8,830 nucleotides of DNA from Hyphomicrobiales bacterium (lineage in GTDB: Bacteria > Pseudomonadota > Alphaproteobacteria > Rhizobiales > Beijerinckiaceae): the NCBI GenBank assembly GCA_015655535.1, contig JAATEW010000309.1, forward strand, positions 1-8,830, read 5' to 3'. A program made the translations under genes and the position numbers. This document shows positions 7,505-8,830 of the stretch, piece after piece. Below the pieces are notes generated by a model that was not told the DNA's origin, did no database searches, and was given only the letters and a program-made list of their open reading frames with translations. Positions within the stretch are counted from its first letter, which is position 1, and the number at the start of each line of letters is the position of its first letter.

Positions 7505-8116
7505 TCAGAGGGAACGCAGATGTGCGGCTGTTTCGACGTTGTAAGCTGTGCCCACAGTCTCGCGAACGCTCTGCAGCACCTCATCTGCAAGCGCTGCATT
7601 TGTTTTTGCGACAGCCCGTGATACCGCGATAGCGCCGATTTGCGCGGCTACAGTCGCAACCGCGAGGCTCCGCCTCTGAGACGCAGGAATCGCATCTTCC
7701 AGCGCGTTCTCAAGCATCGCGACCAACGCCTCGAATGCGCGGGTGAAGCTGGCGCTGACGACGCAACCCTGACGCCCAACTTCGCTGGCAGATGCCCCAA
7801 GCGGACAACCCGTCTCTAAGCTGTCACGTCTATCTGGCGAGAAGAGCCCGTCGAGGTGTTCCCCGAATGACAGGCGCCGATCGCCCGTCGACGCTAGGAA
7901 CCCGGCCATATTGCCGTCGAAGCCATGGGAGAAGGCTTCAGCCGCTAGCACCTCCTTCGACGGGAAATGGGCATAAAGCGCGCCATGGGTCAGCCCGGCT
8001 TCCTTGGCGATATCCGCTACGCCCACGCCGTCTATGCCACGCTTCCGGAACAGCCGGCTGGCCGCTTCGAGGATGGCAATTCGGTTCTCCGCCACCTTTT
8101 CCCTGGAAACACGCAT
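7505..8116 (-). CDS. TetR/AcrR-family transcriptional regulator
   Basis: This 203-residue DNA-binding repressor-type protein has a typical TetR N-terminus. Helix 1 covers about residues 8-27 (ending ASRLFRKRG). The helix-turn-helix lies at about 31-52, with VADIAKEAG, then LTHGALYAHF as recognition helix, then PSKEVL. The C-terminal ligand and dimer domain is less conserved and includes ETGCPLGASASEVGRQGC (102-118), with C104 and C118. The start is the ATG at 8116, because AGGAG lies six bases upstream. A TTG at 8140 in the same frame would add eight residues, with that site inside the reading frame. It is divergent from an aldo/keto reductase across a 119-base gap with paired near-palindromes. 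It therefore probably represses that gene and itself, with a small substrate or stress molecule as inducer. The ligand is unknown. It converges with the ABC transporter gene, with 41 bases between them and no clear terminator. Confidence 0.92.
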   Translation of the reverse strand: MRVSREKVAENRIAILEAASRLFRKRGIDGVGVADIAKEAGLTHGALYAHFPSKEVLAAEAFSHGFDGNMAGFLASTGDRRLSFGEHLDGLFSPDRRDSLETGCPLGASASEVGRQGCVVSASFTRAFEALVAMLENALEDAIPASQRRSLAVATVAAQIGAIAVSRAVAKTNAALADEVLQSVRETVGTAYNVETAAHLRSL

Positions 8117-8122
8117 CTTCTG

Positions 8123-8127
8123 CTCCT
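8123..8127 (-). promoter_or_regulatory. Ribosome binding site that fixes the TetR-family start
   Basis: On the minus strand AGGAG stands six bases before the ATG at 8114-8116. It is the strongest ribosome site near this gene and argues for the ATG over the upstream TTG at 8138-8140. Confidence 0.75.
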
Positions 8128-8145
8128 GAACCCGCCACAAAATTT

Positions 8146-8165
8146 TTGATTGCGACCGAAATTAA
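8146..8165 (+). promoter_or_regulatory. Putative TetR-family operator, copy 1
   Basis: TTGATTGCGACCGAAATTAA is an imperfect palindrome, with seven of ten symmetric pairs complementary. It matches the reverse complement of the second site (8191-8210) at 16 of 20 positions. It lies just upstream of the regulator's ribosome site, where bound repressor would block transcription of its own gene. Length and symmetry suit a TetR dimer. The assignment is inferred from position and repetition. Confidence 0.55.
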
Positions 8166-8190
8166 AATCCCCTAGACACCTGTAAGGCAT

Positions 8191-8210
8191 TTAATTGTGA
8201 TCGCCATCAA
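8191..8210 (-). promoter_or_regulatory. Putative TetR-family operator, copy 2
   Basis: On the minus strand it reads TTGATGGCGATCACAATTAA, with seven of ten symmetric pairs complementary and 16 of 20 identities to copy 1. It lies 25-45 bases before the aldo/keto reductase start, a position suited to repressing that gene. The two copies are centred 45 bases apart and suggest a core like ATTGCGATCGCAAT. No confident -35/-10 pair could be assigned in the gap. Confidence 0.55.
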
Positions 8211-8222
8211 TATAGCGAGAAC

Positions 8223-8228
8223 GGAGAG
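8223..8228 (+). promoter_or_regulatory. Ribosome binding site of the aldo/keto reductase
   Basis: GGAGAG lies seven bases before the ATG at 8236. It is a clear Shine-Dalgarno match and supports that start codon. Confidence 0.7.
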
Positions 8229-8235
8229 ATAGGCA

Positions 8236-8830
8236 ATGCGTTACAAGCTTTTCGGCAAACATACGGGACTGCGGGTCTCCGAACTGGTGCTCGGGGCCGG
8301 CAATTTCGGCACTCGATGGGGGCATGGCGCCGAGCCGGATGAAGCCCGCCGCATCTTCGACGCTTATGCGGACGCCGGCGGCAACTTCATCGATACGGCC
8401 AACGGCTATCAGTTCGGTCAGTCCGAGGAGATTCTGGGCGATCTGCTGACTGGGCGGCGCGACGACTTCGTGCTGGCGACAAAGTTCACCGCGAGGACCG
8501 ATCTCAACTCCGGTGTCCTCGTCACCGGCAATAGCCGCAAGGCCATGGTCTCGTCGGTCGAAGCAAGCCTAAAACGGCTCAAGACGGATCGGATCGACCT
8601 CTACTGGGTCCACATGTCGGATGGGGTCACGCCAGCCGAAGAGATGGTGCGGGGCTTCGATGACCTGGTCCGCGCGGGCAAGATCATCTATGCGGGTCTC
8701 TCCGACTTTCCGGCATGGCGCGTGGCGCGCGCCGTGACCATTGCTGAACTCCGCAACGCCGCTCCCATCGCGGGTCTTCAGGTCGAGCATAGCCTCGTCG
8801 AACGCACCACCGAGCAGGAGCTTCTTCCAG
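8236..8830 (+). CDS. Aldo/keto reductase, partial (runs off the window end)
   Basis: This is an NAD(P)H-dependent aldo/keto reductase that would reduce aldehydes or ketones in the cytoplasm. The first 198 codons are visible and the frame is open to the window edge; family members are usually about 320-350 residues. The catalytic tetrad is present as D53 and Y58 in DTANGY, K83 in ATKF, and H126 in YWVHM. GLSDFPAW (154-161) corresponds to the conserved GxSN-type segment, and LQVEHSLVERT (181-191) leads into the cofactor-binding half. The sequence resembles the large group of YajO/IolS-like enzymes, but the substrate cannot be read from it. The ATG at 8236 has a good GGAGAG upstream. It is divergently paired with a TetR-family regulator and preceded by two likely operators, so expression is probably induced by a ligand of that regulator. 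Confidence 0.92.
   Translation, partial: MRYKLFGKHTGLRVSELVLGAGNFGTRWGHGAEPDEARRIFDAYADAGGNFIDTANGYQFGQSEEILGDLLTGRRDDFVLATKFTARTDLNSGVLVTGNSRKAMVSSVEASLKRLKTDRIDLYWVHMSDGVTPAEEMVRGFDDLVRAGKIIYAGLSDFPAWRVARAVTIAELRNAAPIAGLQVEHSLVERTTEQELLP

Noticed and set aside
8569..8790. Minus-strand 73-residue open frame
   Set aside because: It lies wholly inside the aldo/keto reductase on the opposite strand, and the reductase has its catalytic tetrad and a good ribosome site.
7505..8830. Horizontal transfer of the TetR/aldo-keto reductase pair
   Set aside because: No transposase, integrase, tRNA edge or terminal repeat is visible, and by eye the base composition of the genes is similar to that of their neighbours.

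Overview
The window looks like chromosomal DNA from a GC-rich alphaproteobacterium. The hopanoid genes and the general look of the proteins suggest Hyphomicrobiales, perhaps near Beijerinckiaceae or Bradyrhizobiaceae. That placement is inferred from recalled family resemblance, not from a search.

Positions 1-5350 (minus strand) hold the early part of a hopanoid operon, read in the order hpnA, hpnC, hpnD, hpnE, shc (hpnF). The first four genes overlap by 1-4 bases at each junction, while shc follows hpnE after a 78-base gap. HpnD and HpnC together convert two farnesyl diphosphates, through presqualene diphosphate, to hydroxysqualene. HpnE reduces hydroxysqualene to squalene, and Shc cyclises squalene to hopene or diplopterol. 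HpnA is a short-chain dehydrogenase/epimerase-like protein that travels with these genes. The most notable observation is that the shc frame is interrupted by an in-frame TAG (20-22) just after its catalytic DxDD motif. The six codons beyond the stop, up to the window edge, still read like Shc. As given, the operon would make squalene but no intact cyclase from this locus, unless the stop is read through or is a sequence error.

Positions 5351-5636 are a divergent intergenic region. It carries a weak candidate promoter for the hpn operon, a 44-base imperfect hairpin, and a TATAAG box very close to the start of the gene on the other side. That gene (5637-7463, plus strand) is a complete MsbA-type half-transporter with all nucleotide-binding motifs intact.

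Positions 7505-8830 are a separate module. A TetR-family regulator (minus strand) is divergent from an aldo/keto reductase (plus strand) that runs off the window. The 119-base gap between them contains two copies of a 20-base near-palindrome in inverted orientation, which look like paired operators for the regulator.

I see no tRNA, rRNA, CRISPR array, insertion sequence or phage gene. Most of the window is a well-known hopanoid pathway. I found no convincing new multi-gene system; the points of interest are the interrupted cyclase, the operator pair and some junction and leader features.
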